Positions 6,894 through 16,290 of a stretch of DNA of 64,000 nucleotides are shown piece by piece. Position 1 is the stretch's first letter, and each line of letters opens with the position of its first letter. A model generated the notes under the pieces. The model ran no database searches. It was not told where the DNA came from and worked only from the letters and a program-made list of their open reading frames with translations. The DNA comes from a bacterium (lineage in GTDB: Bacteria > Cyanobacteriota > Vampirovibrionia > Gastranaerophilales > Gastranaerophilaceae). The stretch spans positions 1 through 64,000 of the forward strand of contig JAGAVG010000045.1 in NCBI GenBank assembly GCA_017942035.1, read 5' to 3'. The position numbers and the translations under genes were made by a program.

Positions 6894-8318
6894 ATGACAA
6901 ACGTAATAAAAAATAAGACAAGTGAAAAATATAAAGCCCCAATTGTTGAAGCCCTGAAAAATGCTTGTGAAAACCCGAGCTATCAATTTCATATTCCGGG
7001 GCATACAAAAGGTAACGGGTCTTTGCCGGATTTCAAAAAACTCATCGGTAAAAAGGCTCTCTGCGTTGACACGACAGATGAATTTGACGGGCTGGGAACT
7101 CTTCATCCTGCTACAGGCCCGATAAAAGAAGCTCAAGAGCTTGCAGCAAAAGCTTTTGGGGCAAAAAAAACATTCTTTCTTCTAAACGGTTCAACTGCCG
7201 GAAACCTTGCGCTTGCATTAGGTTTGACTAAGAAAGGTCAGAAAATTATTGCGAATAGAAATTGCCACCGTTCATTGTTAACGGGTATGATTTTGTCAGG
7301 TGCAGAGCCTTTATGGCTTGTTCCTAAAAAGTTCGATGAATGGGGGATTTGGGGAAATATTCAGCCTGAAAGCGTTGAAGAACTTTTGAAAAACAACGAA
7401 GATGTTTCGATGGTTTGGATTACCAACCCGACTTATGAAGGGGTTGTGTCTGATGTTAAGTCTATTTCTGAGATTTGTAAAAAATACAATGTGCCTTTGA
7501 TTGTGGATGAAGCGCATGCGGCGCTTTGGAATTTTAACGGACATCTTCCGCAAAGTGCCCTTAAACTCGGCGCGGATGCTGTTGTTCATTCACTTCACAA
7601 AACCGGCGGAAGTATGAGTCAAAGTTCAATGCTTCATATCGCCGAAAATTCAATGCTCGACTGTGATGCGGTTGAAAAGGCTTTGAAACTTTTACATACA
7701 ACAAGCCCTTCAATGATGCTTTTGGCAAGTCTTGATGCGGCGCGCGCAAATCTTGAAAGTTCGCGCGGCAAAAAACAAATCGAGCGCGCCGTTAATAACG
7801 CAAAATATCTAAGACGTGAAATCAACAAACTGGAAACTATTCACAGTCTTAAGCCTGATTTCGGCTACAAAACAGACGTGACAAAAGTTTTCATTAAATC
7901 AGATTATTTGAGCGGAAAACGTTTGGAATCTATTTTAGAAATTGATTTTAATATTGAAGTTGAAAGTGCTTCTGATGCAGGATTATTAGTTCTTTCCAAC
8001 ATCGGAAACACAAGGCGCGATATGGAATATCTCGTAAAATGCCTTCAAAAAATCGACAAAACAAAATATTCCGACATTTGCTATCTTGAAAATAAAAAAC
8101 ACATGCCGATGCTTGTTCCGCAGATTAAAATGACTCCGCGCGAGGCGTTTTTCAGCGACAAAGAAGTTATTAAAAAAGAAGATGCAATCGGAAGAATTTC
8201 GGCTGAGGTTATCGCGGAGTGTCCTCCGGGAATTTCTATTCTTCTGCCGGGTGAGTTGATTACGAAAGAACATCTTCCGTATTTAGCAGATTACGAAACT
8301 TTAGAAGTTTTAAAATAA
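6894..8318 (+). CDS. Orn/Lys/Arg decarboxylase (PLP, fold type I)
   Basis: PLP-dependent basic amino acid decarboxylase, probably an arginine or lysine decarboxylase making agmatine or cadaverine. The 474-aa product starts the catalytic domain with FHIPGHTKG, has the pyridine-stacking region CHRSLLTGMIL, the aspartate in IVDEAHAALW and the Schiff-base lysine in HSLHKTGG (about residue 236). The C-terminal OKR domain contains MTPREAFF...IAECPPGISILLPGE. It is the compact form without an N-terminal wing domain, as in Gram-positive and cyanobacterial enzymes. Substrate specificity cannot be read from sequence alone. The gene is apparently monocistronic, with a leaderless promoter. Confidence 0.9.
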   Translation: MTNVIKNKTSEKYKAPIVEALKNACENPSYQFHIPGHTKGNGSLPDFKKLIGKKALCVDTTDEFDGLGTLHPATGPIKEAQELAAKAFGAKKTFFLLNGSTAGNLALALGLTKKGQKIIANRNCHRSLLTGMILSGAEPLWLVPKKFDEWGIWGNIQPESVEELLKNNEDVSMVWITNPTYEGVVSDVKSISEICKKYNVPLIVDEAHAALWNFNGHLPQSALKLGADAVVHSLHKTGGSMSQSSMLHIAENSMLDCDAVEKALKLLHTTSPSMMLLASLDAARANLESSRGKKQIERAVNNAKYLRREINKLETIHSLKPDFGYKTDVTKVFIKSDYLSGKRLESILEIDFNIEVESASDAGLLVLSNIGNTRRDMEYLVKCLQKIDKTKYSDICYLENKKHMPMLVPQIKMTPREAFFSDKEVIKKEDAIGRISAEVIAECPPGISILLPGELITKEHLPYLADYETLEVLK

Positions 8319-8351
8319 ATTTTTGATTTTAATTTGATATATGATAAGAAG

Positions 8352-8380
8352 TTGCCAAAGTTATTAAAATTTGGTAGAAT
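8352..8380 (+). promoter_or_regulatory. Leaderless extended -10 promoter of the TrmB-like regulator
   Basis: TTGCCA (8352-8357), a 17-bp spacer and TGgTAGAAT (8372-8380). ATG 8390 begins 9 nt after the hexamer, so any leader is at most about 3 nt. Confidence 0.7.
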
Positions 8381-8389
8381 TCAGTTTGT

Positions 8390-9184
8390 ATGGATGAATT
8401 GGTAGAAAAACTTAAAACTTTAGGCTTAAACAGTTATGAGGCCAAAGTTTATCTGGCACTTTTGAAAAAATATCCGGCAACCGGTTACGAGGTAAGTAAA
8501 ATTGCGGATATTCCTCAGGCGAGAGCTTATGATACTTTAAAAGCACTTGAAAATGCTCAGATTGTGACGTGTTCATCTGATAAGCCCGCTGCTTATTCTC
8601 CTATCAAGCCGAAAGAACTTACAAAACGCTACAAAAAAAAGATTGATTCCACCATAAATTTTCTTGACAAAAAGCTTCCTAACGTCAAAGATAACCATGT
8701 AGAGCCGATTGTTCAGGTGGAAGGATATTCAAAAATTATAGAAAAGCTTATCGAAAGTATTTCCACTGCTAAAAAACAAATTTTTATAGAGATTTATACT
8801 CAGGATTTTAAATATCTTGAAAAAGATTTGTTAGAAGCATATCACAGGGGATTGGATATAAAAATTGTTGGGTGCGGTGAAAAATTTAATTCGAATTTTG
8901 GAACCGTTTTCCTTCGTTCAAATTTAGGAATTATGCCAAATCATCTTGCGCAAAGATATTTATTTGCCGTTATTGATAATGAAGAGGCGCTTTTCGGTGA
9001 AGTTAATAATAAATATGATGAAACAAATTTCGTGATTACAAAAAATCATGAAATTGTGAATGTGCTCAAAACCTTCATCGCTCACGATATGTATTTGATA
9101 GATATTGAACAAAGTTTTCCGGAGCAATTGAGATATTTTTACGGTAATGGTCTGAAAAAATTGCGCGATAAAGTTCTGAATTAA
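8390..9184 (+). CDS. TrmB-family transcriptional regulator
   Basis: A 264-aa protein with an N-terminal winged helix (LKTLGLNSYEAKVYLALLKK, then ATGYEVSKIADIPQARAYDTLKALEN) typical of TrmB-like sugar-sensing regulators. The C-terminal half (from about residue 105: VEGYSKIIEKLIESISTAKKQIFIEIY) matches the TrmB regulatory domain, which has a PLD-like fold and binds an effector. The family is best known from archaea and also occurs in bacteria. No sugar transport genes adjoin it, so its effector and targets are unknown. The preceding decarboxylase gene is on the same strand but has its own transcript. Confidence 0.85.
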   Translation: MDELVEKLKTLGLNSYEAKVYLALLKKYPATGYEVSKIADIPQARAYDTLKALENAQIVTCSSDKPAAYSPIKPKELTKRYKKKIDSTINFLDKKLPNVKDNHVEPIVQVEGYSKIIEKLIESISTAKKQIFIEIYTQDFKYLEKDLLEAYHRGLDIKIVGCGEKFNSNFGTVFLRSNLGIMPNHLAQRYLFAVIDNEEALFGEVNNKYDETNFVITKNHEIVNVLKTFIAHDMYLIDIEQSFPEQLRYFYGNGLKKLRDKVLN

Positions 9185-9438
9185 TAGTAAGTAAGTTAAT
9201 AGGTAATTAAGTGAGGAAGAATTTACATTCTGATACCAGCCGGCCTTCTTGTCCTCCTGACATCTGTTCCATTGGTAGACTAAAGTCTACCCTACCATTC
9301 TGAGATCCTGAACCAAGTTCAGGATGACATGTTGTCACTTGTGTCATTGTAAGGCAAACGGAGTGAGTTTGACAATCTTGTTACAAATTCCCCAAATAGG
9401 GGTTTAAAATATAAATTTTTCATGTAAAATTAAGGAAC
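9185..9438. repeat. Gene-free stretch made of dispersed repeats
   Basis: Contains the AGTGAGGAAGAATTTACAT element, the reverse of copies near 25660 and 37210. It also holds the family A palindrome (9274-9291), an ATCCTGAA/TTCAGGAT hairpin (9302-9328) and a degenerate copy of the GCAATGAC family. TAAAAT at 9425-9430 is a likely -10 box for the next gene. Confidence 0.7.
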
Positions 9439-9834
9439 ATGAAATTTGTAATGCGTATAATTTTAGTATTAATGATATTTTTTACCTCACTGGCCGTTCA
9501 AGCTCATGGGGTCGGAAATTTTCATGTGAAAAATTCTGCTCCTATTATTATTGAAAATTACGATACTAAAATTGCAAATTACGACAATTTTACAAATCAG
9601 GAATTTGTTACTCAAAACAATAGTTCTCAAGAATTTTATATAAGTAATCTTAAAAATAACAGTAATTCAGGATTTGGCGCTGTGGGAAACAAATATTGTC
9701 CTGTATGCCGCCAATTTTCTCTAATGATATCTTATATGTATTCGAAATCTTATTTTTTGGCATATTTAGATATTCACCAAAAGCCTTTTTTAACAGAAAT
9801 TCATCCTAATGCTCCTTCTGTTTTGTTTGCATAG
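9439..9834 (+). CDS. Small secreted protein with a CPVC motif, unknown
   Basis: I do not recognise this 131-aa protein. Residues 1-22 form a clear signal peptide (MRIILVLMIFFTSLAVQA), so it should reach the periplasm or beyond. The mature part is Asn-rich and disordered to about residue 82, followed by a single C-P-V-C pair (C87, C90) and an aromatic stretch. CxxC suggests metal binding or redox chemistry, but no thioredoxin fold is evident. The start follows AAGGA closely, with a -10-like TAAAAT only 8 nt upstream. It precedes a 54-aa membrane protein with its own promoter. Confidence 0.6.
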   Translation: MKFVMRIILVLMIFFTSLAVQAHGVGNFHVKNSAPIIIENYDTKIANYDNFTNQEFVTQNNSSQEFYISNLKNNSNSGFGAVGNKYCPVCRQFSLMISYMYSKSYFLAYLDIHQKPFLTEIHPNAPSVLFA

Positions 9835-9916
9835 TGCATGCTGCTGACTTTTTTATGGAAAAAGCCGGGTTGGTGTGTGCATTTAATTTGTGCTGTTCTT
9901 TTTTTCAGAACAATAC

Positions 9917-9925
9917 TGCTATGAT
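9917..9925 (+). promoter_or_regulatory. Extended -10 promoter for the 54-aa protein
   Basis: TGcTATGAT at 9917-9925, preceded by a T-run. The predicted start near 9932 leaves a short leader with AAAAGGAGA (about 9942-9950) before ATG 9959. Confidence 0.5.
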
Positions 9926-9958
9926 TTTATGCGAACAATTTAAAAGGAGAATATTACT

Positions 9959-10123
9959 ATGGAAAATATTAACGAAAATATTGCGGCTGATACTGCGGAA
10001 AAAAACTATGTAAAACAGGTTCATGCATATAGCGAAACTCATGGAACGGGAGTTATGAGTTCAATAATGTTTGTAATATTAGCAGTAATATTTATGTCAA
10101 TTTTAGCGTCATATATACATTAA
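9959..10123 (+). CDS. 54-aa single-pass membrane protein
   Basis: A small gene supported by an excellent ribosome-binding site (AAAAGGAGA, 9-10 nt before the ATG), an extended -10 promoter upstream and a strong terminator 18 bp after the stop. The protein has a polar, acidic N-terminus (MENINENIAADTAEKNYVKQ), then a hydrophobic segment at about residues 34-52 (MSSIMFVILAVIFMSILAS), probably one transmembrane helix with the N-terminus in the cytoplasm. I do not recognise the family. It forms a self-contained transcription unit. Confidence 0.7.
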   Translation: MENINENIAADTAEKNYVKQVHAYSETHGTGVMSSIMFVILAVIFMSILASYIH

Positions 10124-10140
10124 CCCCTATAATTACACAA

Positions 10141-10192
10141 CTTTATGCCGTATCAAAATTTTTCAATATCAATACGGCATAAAGCTTTTTTT
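10141..10192 (+). terminator. Rho-independent terminator
   Basis: A 13-bp perfect stem, CTTTATGCCGTAT (10141-10153) with ATACGGCATAAAG (10172-10184), followed by CTTTTTTT. It closes the 54-aa gene unit before the convergent gspF. Confidence 0.9.
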
Positions 10193-10214
10193 AGTTTATG
10201 GATGGGAATCTTTT

Positions 10215-11450
10215 TTAATCGGCCATATATGAACCAAACAATGGTAAATAAAGAGCCAATGCAAGGGTTAATACGATAGATCCGATTACAATAAGCATTA
10301 TCGGCTCAATCATTTTGGTCATTGTATCAATAATTTTGTCAAGCTTTTTATCAATAAAGTTTGTAGCCTGTAAAAGCATATCTCCCAATCGTCCTGATTG
10401 TTCACCGGTTGCAATCATGAACAAAATCATTTTTGGCATAACTCTGGTTGATCTCAAGGCTATTGAAAGATGCTGGCCTTGTTGAACTTTAGAGGTAGCA
10501 AGTTCTACTTTGGTTTTTAATGTGTAATTTGTAAATGTCATTATTGCAAGGTACAAACATTCCAAAATAGGAACACCCGCATCATAGGCAACTTGCATAA
10601 CAGCTACAAAGTTTGCAAAGTTTGAAAATTGTACAAGGTCCGCAATGATTGGGATTTTTAGTTCATATTCATCAATTTTTCTTTTTGATGGCTGCCATTT
10701 GAATAAGAAATAAATAAATCCGTATAAACCACCCAAAATTAACGGTACACTAAACCAGTATGTTTTCAAGAAAATTCCGGCATCCATCAAGGTTTGAGTA
10801 ATCCATGGCAATTCTTTTCCCATACCGTCAAACATTTCTTTGAATACAGGGAATACGAACATTAACATGATAAGGACAATAAATATTGCAAGTACAATTA
10901 CGAATATCGGGTACATTAACGTTCCGATAACTTTACTTCTAATATTTGCCTGTTTGGTTAATAATTCCAACAAACGGCTTAATGTTTTTTCCAATTCACC
11001 GGAATCTTCACCGGCTTTTACAAGCCCTATATAAATCTGTCCGAATTGCTCCGGATATTTCGCAATAGTATCAGCAAATGTCGCACCGCCCATAATCTGC
11101 CGTCTTAATTCTTTTGCAACCAATCTCAGCTTTAATTTCGCAGCATCATTTTCAATAAACATTAAAGATTCAATAATCGGAATACCTGATTGTGCAAGAA
11201 TTTGCATTGTTGATGTGAAATCCATCTTGTCTTGCAGACCAAGAGAAGGCATTTTTCCGGCATGCACATTAGCTTTTTTATCTTCTTTTGATGGTGCGTT
11301 TACACCTTTCGGCAAATCTTCGTACACTTTTGTCGGAATAAACCCGAGCGTTCTGACGTTTTCTCTTGCTTCACGTAAACTTGATGCTTCAACTTTTCCT
11401 TTTACAACATCTTTATTATTTTTTAAAGCTATATAACTATATATTGGCAT
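10215..11450 (-). CDS. gspF: Type II secretion/type IV pilus inner-membrane platform protein (GspF/PilC)
   Basis: Polytopic platform protein of type II secretion or type IV pilus machines, linking the ATPase to the growing pseudopilus. The 411-aa product starts MPIYSYIALKNNKDVVKGKVEA, as usual. It has two repeated T2SSF domains (about 75-195 and 280-400) and three transmembrane segments (about 175-205, 225-250, 380-405). Repeats of the pattern LxxG...Y(P) (IMGGATFADTIAKYPEQFGQI) are visible. It is the last gene of the pilP-gspD-gspE-gspF operon and starts 8 bp after gspE. A PilC or GspF name is equally valid. Confidence 0.93.
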   Translation of the reverse strand: MPIYSYIALKNNKDVVKGKVEASSLREARENVRTLGFIPTKVYEDLPKGVNAPSKEDKKANVHAGKMPSLGLQDKMDFTSTMQILAQSGIPIIESLMFIENDAAKLKLRLVAKELRRQIMGGATFADTIAKYPEQFGQIYIGLVKAGEDSGELEKTLSRLLELLTKQANIRSKVIGTLMYPIFVIVLAIFIVLIMLMFVFPVFKEMFDGMGKELPWITQTLMDAGIFLKTYWFSVPLILGGLYGFIYFLFKWQPSKRKIDEYELKIPIIADLVQFSNFANFVAVMQVAYDAGVPILECLYLAIMTFTNYTLKTKVELATSKVQQGQHLSIALRSTRVMPKMILFMIATGEQSGRLGDMLLQATNFIDKKLDKIIDTMTKMIEPIMLIVIGSIVLTLALALYLPLFGSYMAD

Positions 11451-11458
11451 TTTTGCTC

Positions 11459-13468
11459 CTATTCGTTGACAAGACCAAGAACTCTTACAAATTCATCAAT
11501 GGTTGTCATTCCGTTTATAATATGATTATAACATGCTTGATTAAGAGTTCTCATTCCGTTTTTTATAGCGGCTTCTTCAATAATCAGGTCATGTTCGCCT
11601 TTTGCTATTAAAGATTTTATCTCTTTATTTATCTGCATGATTTCATATACACCCAAACGTCCTTTATATCCGGTGAAATCACACTTACTGCAGCCTTTAG
11701 ATCTGTAAATCGGAGTTTTCATAAATTTTTGGATATCATCTTCATTAACAAGTATTTTCTTAGCTTCTTCATAAGTTGGATAATATTCTTCCTTACAATC
11801 ATCACACAATTTTCTAACAAGACGTTGTGCAATTACTCCTGATAGGGTTGATGAAACAAGGTAGTCTTTTGCACCCATTTCGATTAAACGTGTAACCGTT
11901 GCGGCTGCAGAGTTTGTGTGAACGGTACTTAATACAAGGTGACCTGTCAGGGCCGCAGATATTGCAATTTCTAACGTTTCATAGTCACGAATTTCACCTA
12001 CAAGTATGATATCAGGGTCCTGTCTTAAAATCGCTCTCATACAAGAGGCAAATGTGATTCCGGCTTTTGCATTTATTTGTGACTGGTTAATTCCGTCCAG
12101 TTTGATTTCAATTGGGTCTTCGATTGTTGTAATGTTTACATCTTCGTCATTCAAACTTTTTAATACAGAATAAAGTGTCGTTGTTTTACCGGAACCTGTC
12201 GGGCCGGAGGTTAATATTATTCCGTTCGGGCAGGAAACCATGTTTTTGATTTTTTCAATATCATCATTTGAGCCGCCGATTAATTTTATATCTTTATCAT
12301 TAGCATTCAAACTTACAGCCGGAGCCAATACACGGATTACAACCTTTTCTTTTCCCGACACCGGAAGAGTATTTATACGGAAATCGTATGAATCATTTCG
12401 GTATTTAATTGAAAATGTTCCGTCCTGTGGCCTTCTGTGTTCTGCAATGTTCATTCTTGAAAGAACTTTAAAACGCGCAATTACGGAAGTTTCAACCTTC
12501 GGCGGAATATCCAGAACTTTTTGAAGCATACCGTCTTTTCTGTATCTTACTATATAACCATTGAGACGCGGTTCTATGTGAATATCGGAAACTTTATTAT
12601 CAATAGCATTTGTAATAATTTGGTTTACAAATTTTGCAACAGAACCGGTTGAATTTTTTAGTTCTGCATCAACCTGTTCCCATAACGTTTCTTCCTGTTC
12701 AAATTCAGCAGTTTCAACTTCAATTTGCTTTACAATCTGTTGAGTTTCTTTTTTCTGTTCAGAGAAAAATGTATTAAGAGCATTTTCAAATTCATAATGG
12801 GTCATCAAAAGTTGTTTTGGATTTTGACCCGTCATATAAATAATTTCTCTTACAACATCTGCTTTAACCGGTTTTACTACACCCAAAATTATAGTTTTTC
12901 CATCAGATGAAATAGGAATAATTTTGTTTGATTTAATAAAATCTTCCGGTAAAAGATTGATAAATTTATCCTGCTGAACAAGCTGTTCCGGTGTTACCAA
13001 ATCATATCCGGTCTGAAGGTGAAGAATTTCCTTTAACTGATCTAGTGTAATAAATCCTAATTTAAAAAGGGTTGAACCGATAGGTTCTTTCTGACGTTTA
13101 CTTTCAGCAAGTGCTTGAAGAAGCTGAACATCTGATATATAACCCTTTTGTATTAAAAGTTCTCCAAGACGAACCTGACTATTTGTTCCGTCATCTGTTT
13201 TTTCATTTTCAAGTTCTTTTTTTAATTCAGCAAGCAAATCTTCAAAATCCTTGTCGGGAATTTGAATAAATTTAACTTGCTCACTATAAATTTCTTTTAA
13301 CTTAACATTGACAACAGATTTATCAGATTTTGAATTTATTGCGACGAACAGATAATTATCTTTAATGCTAATAGGGACAAACTTATATTGTCCCATTTTA
13401 GCCATATCAACTTTACTTAATATTTCAAAGTTAACACTATTTTTTAATCTGTTAATTAATTCATTCAT
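11459..13468 (-). CDS. gspE: Type II secretion/type IV pilus assembly ATPase (GspE/PilB)
   Basis: Cytoplasmic hexameric ATPase driving pseudopilus extension. The 669-aa product has an N-terminal MshEN/T2SSE_N region (about 90-230, RLGELLIQKGYISDVQLLQAL) and then the catalytic domain. This contains Walker A GPTGSGKTT, the Asp box (ITTIEDPIEI), Walker B DIILVGEIRD and the His box (TGHLVLSTVHTN). A tetracysteine zinc site (LCDDC and GCSKCDFTGYKG) is typical of GspE/PilB. It lies 17 bp downstream of the secretin gene. All catalytic motifs look intact. Confidence 0.95.
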   Translation of the reverse strand: MNELINRLKNSVNFEILSKVDMAKMGQYKFVPISIKDNYLFVAINSKSDKSVVNVKLKEIYSEQVKFIQIPDKDFEDLLAELKKELENEKTDDGTNSQVRLGELLIQKGYISDVQLLQALAESKRQKEPIGSTLFKLGFITLDQLKEILHLQTGYDLVTPEQLVQQDKFINLLPEDFIKSNKIIPISSDGKTIILGVVKPVKADVVREIIYMTGQNPKQLLMTHYEFENALNTFFSEQKKETQQIVKQIEVETAEFEQEETLWEQVDAELKNSTGSVAKFVNQIITNAIDNKVSDIHIEPRLNGYIVRYRKDGMLQKVLDIPPKVETSVIARFKVLSRMNIAEHRRPQDGTFSIKYRNDSYDFRINTLPVSGKEKVVIRVLAPAVSLNANDKDIKLIGGSNDDIEKIKNMVSCPNGIILTSGPTGSGKTTTLYSVLKSLNDEDVNITTIEDPIEIKLDGINQSQINAKAGITFASCMRAILRQDPDIILVGEIRDYETLEIAISAALTGHLVLSTVHTNSAAATVTRLIEMGAKDYLVSSTLSGVIAQRLVRKLCDDCKEEYYPTYEEAKKILVNEDDIQKFMKTPIYRSKGCSKCDFTGYKGRLGVYEIMQINKEIKSLIAKGEHDLIIEEAAIKNGMRTLNQACYNHIINGMTTIDEFVRVLGLVNE

Positions 13469-13485
13469 CTTAGTCTATATTTTGT

Positions 13486-15345
13486 TTACAAACTATTATT
13501 TTTTGCGCTTGAAGCATCCTCTGTATCAGTTATAATTCTAGGGGTTATCATAATAATCATTTCTTCCTTTTCTTTTTCAGCACCGGAAGATCTGAAGGCT
13601 GCGCCTATAACCGGAAGATCACCGAGTCCAGGGATTTTCTTTACGGTTTTAGTTTCAACTTCTCTTATCATACCGCCGATAACGAGTGTTTCTCCATCTT
13701 TGATTCTAACATTTTTCAAATCAAGGTTACGTCTTTGAAGTAATGTTGCGGCAAGGTAACGGCCTCCTGCATCATTTGCATATTCCTGATCCTTAATTGT
13801 TGAATATTCAGGTTTTATGTTTAAAGTTACATAGCCATCCGGACTTATAAATGGTGTAATTGAAACTTTAATACCATTATCACTTGCGATATTATAAGTT
13901 TTGGTTGCGTAGTTTCCTGTACCTGATGCTGTCATTTCAGAATCAACACTTTCAACGTAATCAGAAGTTAAGTCTATTACAGATTCTTGTCCGTTTGTGA
14001 TAAGAATTCTCGGATTAGCTACTGTACGGCCTTTTTTGCTTGAAAGTACATATTGAATAGCCCATGTTAAGGTTGGAGAACCGCTCCATTTTGCAAATTG
14101 ACCGACTTTGCTGTAATCAGGGTCTTGAAAACTTTCCGAGTCATAAATAGGTAAATTGTTACCTTTGAGGAATATCGGATAAATTCTATCTGTCTGGGTT
14201 GTACCATCAGAGAATGACATTGAGATAAAGTTTGATCTGAAATTCCAAGCGTTATCTAATGTTTTACTTCCGGCTTCACTCAGTTCAATAATTGAAACTT
14301 CCAAATATGCTTGAGGTTGTTTTTTATCCATTTGAGCAACGAATTCTTTTATTGTTTCAATCTGGCTTTCTGAACCTCCTAGAATACTTATTGTTCCTAA
14401 TTGAGAGAAGTAAGATACAGAAAGGTTTTGCAGACCCATTGAAGAAAGGTCTCCGCTTGCTCCTGCGGAATCACCAAATGTGCAAGCGATTGCTCCGCCT
14501 CCTATTTGTATGCTTGATGCACTTGAAGTGCTTGATGCAGATGCAAATCCGGTTGCTATTCCTGCGGCTCCGCCTGTTGCACCGCTTCCGTCCAGAGCTG
14601 GTTTCAACATATTACAAATCATATCAGCCATTTCTGCAGGTGTTGTATGATTTACTTTAAATGTTGTTGTTGTTGGTTTTTTATCAAATTTTTCAACTAT
14701 TCTTCTTGCAAGCTGAACATCTTGTTTTGAGCCGAAAATCATTATTTCATTTGTTGCCGGATTTGTAACGGCAATATTTTCACCTGATGAGCCCGGACGT
14801 TTCATAGAGTAAACATTTGCATTCAAAAACTTAGCGATAGTTGAGGCATCAACATATTTTACCGGAATCAAATTTATTTCTTCTCTTGACATTGTAAAAT
14901 CTTTATTATCAGCTTTTGCAACAACAAGAGTTTTGTCCTTGATTACGAATGTCAATTTTGAAACATCCATAACCATTTCAAACGCATCGTTCAATGGAAC
15001 ATCAACAAGGTCCATTGTTATTTTGTTATCCGGTGTATCATAAAAAACAATGTTATAGCCGGCTTTGTCTGCAAACATTCTCAATACTTGTTCGACTGAA
15101 GACTCTCTTAAACTCAATGTAATTGGAACTTTTCTATTTGTAAAAGTTACATCTCCAACTAATTTAACTGAAGAATCTTCTTCCGCACCTCTAATAATTG
15201 GAGCTTGTGTTCTTGTGTTTAAGTCTTCTCTATATTCGTAATCCAAAAAGTCATTTGCGGCAAATGATGCCATGCCGGTATTTGATAAAGTAAATACTGT
15301 AAGCATCAGGCCTGAGATAAATTTTCTTTTAAGTTTATTGTTCAT
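13486..15345 (-). CDS. gspD: Secretin (GspD/PilQ) outer-membrane channel
   Basis: Outer-membrane secretin for the type II secretion/pilus system. The 619-aa precursor has a signal peptide (about 1-29) and an STN/N0-like domain (about 72-145, VEQVLRMFADKAGYNIVFYD). N1-like secretin domains follow (VKYVDASTIAKFLNANVYSM; FKVNHTTPAEMADMICNML), interrupted by a Ser/Gly/Ala-rich insert. The C-terminal secretin beta-domain ends with VIGGMIREVETKTVKKIPGLG...ITPRII, the hallmark of the family. It lies between the PilP-like gene and gspE. No pilotin gene is seen. Confidence 0.94.
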   Translation of the reverse strand: MNNKLKRKFISGLMLTVFTLSNTGMASFAANDFLDYEYREDLNTRTQAPIIRGAEEDSSVKLVGDVTFTNRKVPITLSLRESSVEQVLRMFADKAGYNIVFYDTPDNKITMDLVDVPLNDAFEMVMDVSKLTFVIKDKTLVVAKADNKDFTMSREEINLIPVKYVDASTIAKFLNANVYSMKRPGSSGENIAVTNPATNEIMIFGSKQDVQLARRIVEKFDKKPTTTTFKVNHTTPAEMADMICNMLKPALDGSGATGGAAGIATGFASASSTSSASSIQIGGGAIACTFGDSAGASGDLSSMGLQNLSVSYFSQLGTISILGGSESQIETIKEFVAQMDKKQPQAYLEVSIIELSEAGSKTLDNAWNFRSNFISMSFSDGTTQTDRIYPIFLKGNNLPIYDSESFQDPDYSKVGQFAKWSGSPTLTWAIQYVLSSKKGRTVANPRILITNGQESVIDLTSDYVESVDSEMTASGTGNYATKTYNIASDNGIKVSITPFISPDGYVTLNIKPEYSTIKDQEYANDAGGRYLAATLLQRRNLDLKNVRIKDGETLVIGGMIREVETKTVKKIPGLGDLPVIGAAFRSSGAEKEKEEMIIMITPRIITDTEDASSAKNNSL

Positions 15346-15368
15346 ATTTGCTCCCGATTATAATTTTA

Positions 15369-16100
15369 TTAGTAACTTCTGTTTTTAGCTCCGCCAAATT
15401 TATTTTCTAAATTTACGATATTGCTGTTATTTATATTGTCGTAAGTCAATAGTTGTCCAACACCTGCTTTGTATACATTTGAGCCTGATTGAACAGTTAC
15501 AACTGACTTACTTATAGATAAAACCTTATAGTTATCAACTTTATCACCGGATCTAACCAGATAATCTACTCCGTCAATATTCAAAATTGCTGACGGATTG
15601 TAGTTGTCATACATAATTCCGGAAACTTTTGTTGTCAAAATCTTTTCAATAGCAGCTGATGGAGATGCAAGTGTTTCAACCGGAGGAAGAATACCGTTGT
15701 AAATTTTTACATTTCGCTGGCTTTTTACTTGTTCCAGAGCTTCGTTATAAGGTAGGAATGGGTCTGCTCTGCCGGCATCTTCAAGATTTACGGCAACCAT
15801 TTTTTCTGAGGACATATCCATATCATCAATAGTTACATTATCACCTGCAAGACCTGCTTTTACTCCATCATTACCTACCGTAACCTGACCATCCGGTGCA
15901 TTTGCATTATCCGGCTGGACATCAACAGATATTTCATCTGTGGAATTTTCTGTATCACCTTTGTCTGTACATCCCGTAGTGTTAATCATTACAAGACAAA
16001 GAAATAATACTGCAAATAATACTCCGATAGTTCTTTTTAGTGTCCAAAAACTATCTCTGTTATTCTCATTTATAAATCTGTCTAAAAAATCAATTTTCAC
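15369..16100 (-). CDS. PilP/GspC-like inner-membrane alignment protein
   Basis: A 243-aa bitopic protein with a cytoplasmic N-terminus and a hydrophobic segment at about 26-44 ending in a cysteine (NTTGC), which could be a transmembrane anchor or a lipobox. A disordered acidic linker follows, then GRADPFLP, the PilP-type 'DPF' element, and a C-terminal beta-domain (TTKVSGIMYDNYNPSAILNI...VRSGDKVDNYKV) like the PilP/GspC HR domain that contacts the secretin. It is the first gene of the operon, with AGGAAG before the ATG. PilM, PilN and PilO homologues are not in the window. Confidence 0.75.
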   Translation of the reverse strand: MKIDFLDRFINENNRDSFWTLKRTIGVLFAVLFLCLVMINTTGCTDKGDTENSTDEISVDVQPDNANAPDGQVTVGNDGVKAGLAGDNVTIDDMDMSSEKMVAVNLEDAGRADPFLPYNEALEQVKSQRNVKIYNGILPPVETLASPSAAIEKILTTKVSGIMYDNYNPSAILNIDGVDYLVRSGDKVDNYKVLSISKSVVTVQSGSNVYKAGVGQLLTYDNINNSNIVNLENKFGGAKNRSY

Positions 16101-16290
16101 TTCCTAATACCTCTTATAATAGTATTATAGTAAAATATTTTCAGTCTGGTATCAACAATATGATGTATTTTATTCAAATAATATATACATTATATTCCGT
16201 CTAAAATTTTAACACACATTTTTTTTGAGGGCAAAAACGTCAAAACTGTTTACAATATGAAACATTCTTTGATATTTTTATTAGTATTTA

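Noticed and set aside
14292-14660. Antisense open frame in the secretin gene, and similar frames opposite CtpA, NadB and DnaG
   Set aside because: Low-complexity or unlike any family, with no ribosome-binding site, and wholly opposite strongly conserved genes.
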